Assembly: GCF_037991315.1 (NCBI RefSeq) | Contig: NZ_CP150300.1 | Location: forward strand, 806,001-870,000 | Origin: Paenibacillus sp. FSL H8-0079 | GTDB taxonomy: Bacteria; Bacillota; Bacilli; Paenibacillales; Paenibacillaceae | Length of the DNA stretch: 64,000 bases | Reading direction: 5' to 3' | Shown here: in pieces, positions 63,727 through 64,000 of the stretch | Layout of the letters: every line of letters begins with the position of its first letter | Position numbering within the stretch: the stretch's first letter is position 1 | Program-made: the position numbers and the translations under genes | The notes under the pieces: model-generated | What the model was told of the DNA's origin: nothing | Database searches by the model: none | Seen by the model: only the letters and a program-made list of their open reading frames with translations

Positions 63727-64000
63727 ATGGAAGCCAGTCGATCTTCTGCTTCTCTGCTCCCCAAAAGTCGACTCCTGTTGTACACAATAACAGGAGTCAT
63801 TCTTCTAATTATCATGTCGTTTCTCTCTATTTCTCTGGGTGCGGCAGATATGCAATTTTCAACCGCTTGGGGAGCCATTTTTGGCTTTGATGCTGCAATT
63901 ACAGAGCATCAGATTGTTAGAACGTTCCGATTGCCTCGAACCTTTGCGGACATTATAGTCGGCAGTAGTCTTGCCCTTTGCGGTGCGATCATGCAGGGAA
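63727..64000 (+). CDS. FecCD-family siderophore ABC transporter permease (3' part outside the window)
   Basis: 91 codons are visible from ATG 63727, two bases after the preceding stop. An N-terminal polar stretch and a first TM segment (LLLYTITGVILLIIMSFLSI) lead into QIVRTFRLPRTFADIIVGSS and LALCGAIMQG, the FecCD signature. With the preceding binding protein this makes a ferric-siderophore uptake operon. The gene is cut by the window end. Confidence 0.9.
   Translation, partial: MEASRSSASLLPKSRLLLYTITGVILLIIMSFLSISLGAADMQFSTAWGAIFGFDAAITEHQIVRTFRLPRTFADIIVGSSLALCGAIMQG

Overview
The window looks like chromosome of a Paenibacillus-type Gram-positive bacterium. This is an inference from gene content (YerC/TrpR-type repressor, YqfQ-like protein, DUF3048 lipoprotein, DUF2536, a copper-amine-oxidase stalk-domain surface protein, an AlkC-like repair protein), from strong AGGAGG-type ribosome binding sites with many GTG and TTG starts, and from a mid-range GC background interrupted by AT-rich islands. 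No rRNA, tRNA or CRISPR array was seen.

Layout. 1-16.3 kb is housekeeping and enzymes: an MhqD-like carboxylesterase behind the tail of a ring-cleaving dioxygenase, a GH3 glycosidase with a cre-like site, an alpha/beta hydrolase behind a Fur-box-like site, threonine deaminase coupled to a GNAT acetyltransferase, a large secreted repeat protein, an AraC regulator, two small or membrane unknowns, a second hydrolase and an extradiol dioxygenase. 16.4-26 kb holds a DoxX protein, the DUF3048 lipoprotein, a phosphate transporter pair (DUF47 + Pit), CorA, a DIP1984 protein, AlkC, YqfQ, YerC and a sirohydrochlorin chelatase. The spacers around corA carry unusual clusters of DnaA-box-like nonamers.

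26.3-35.2 kb is a nine-gene transport and catabolism operon: RraA-like protein, lipoprotein binding protein, nitrilase-family amidase, two permeases, two ATPases, creatininase-family amidohydrolase and membrane dipeptidase. 35.3-40 kb has a divergent TetR/ketopantoate-reductase pair, a DUF4395 protein, a Nep1-like (NLP) cytolysin homologue and a diacylglycerol/lipid kinase.

41.8-48.2 kb is a genomic island at the 3' end of the 23S rRNA uracil methyltransferase gene. A 54-bp near-perfect copy of that gene's 3' end lies at the far edge, as expected for attL/attR. The island carries a decayed IS66 transposase, an IS4-type element with an 8-bp target duplication, an HELIH metalloprotease gene and a 944-residue protein that joins a dynamin/Ras-like GTPase domain (G1, G3 and G4 motifs present) to a C-terminal caspase-like (C14) protease with an intact His/Cys dyad. 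This two-protease, GTPase-gated cassette is the best candidate for an undescribed (probably anti-phage or suicide) system.

48.3-50.3 kb is a zinc-ribbon/LRR membrane protein. 50.7-59.8 kb is a second, AT-rich defence region: a type I restriction-modification locus with the unusual order half-HsdS, HsdR, RhuM, HsdS, Fic, HsdM, then a two-TM zinc-ribbon protein. The window closes with a DUF2536 gene, a tRNA-dihydrouridine synthase, and the start of a Fur-box-linked siderophore uptake operon whose first gene fuses an AraC regulator in frame to a lipoprotein-type Fe-siderophore binding protein, followed by a FecCD permease cut by the window end.
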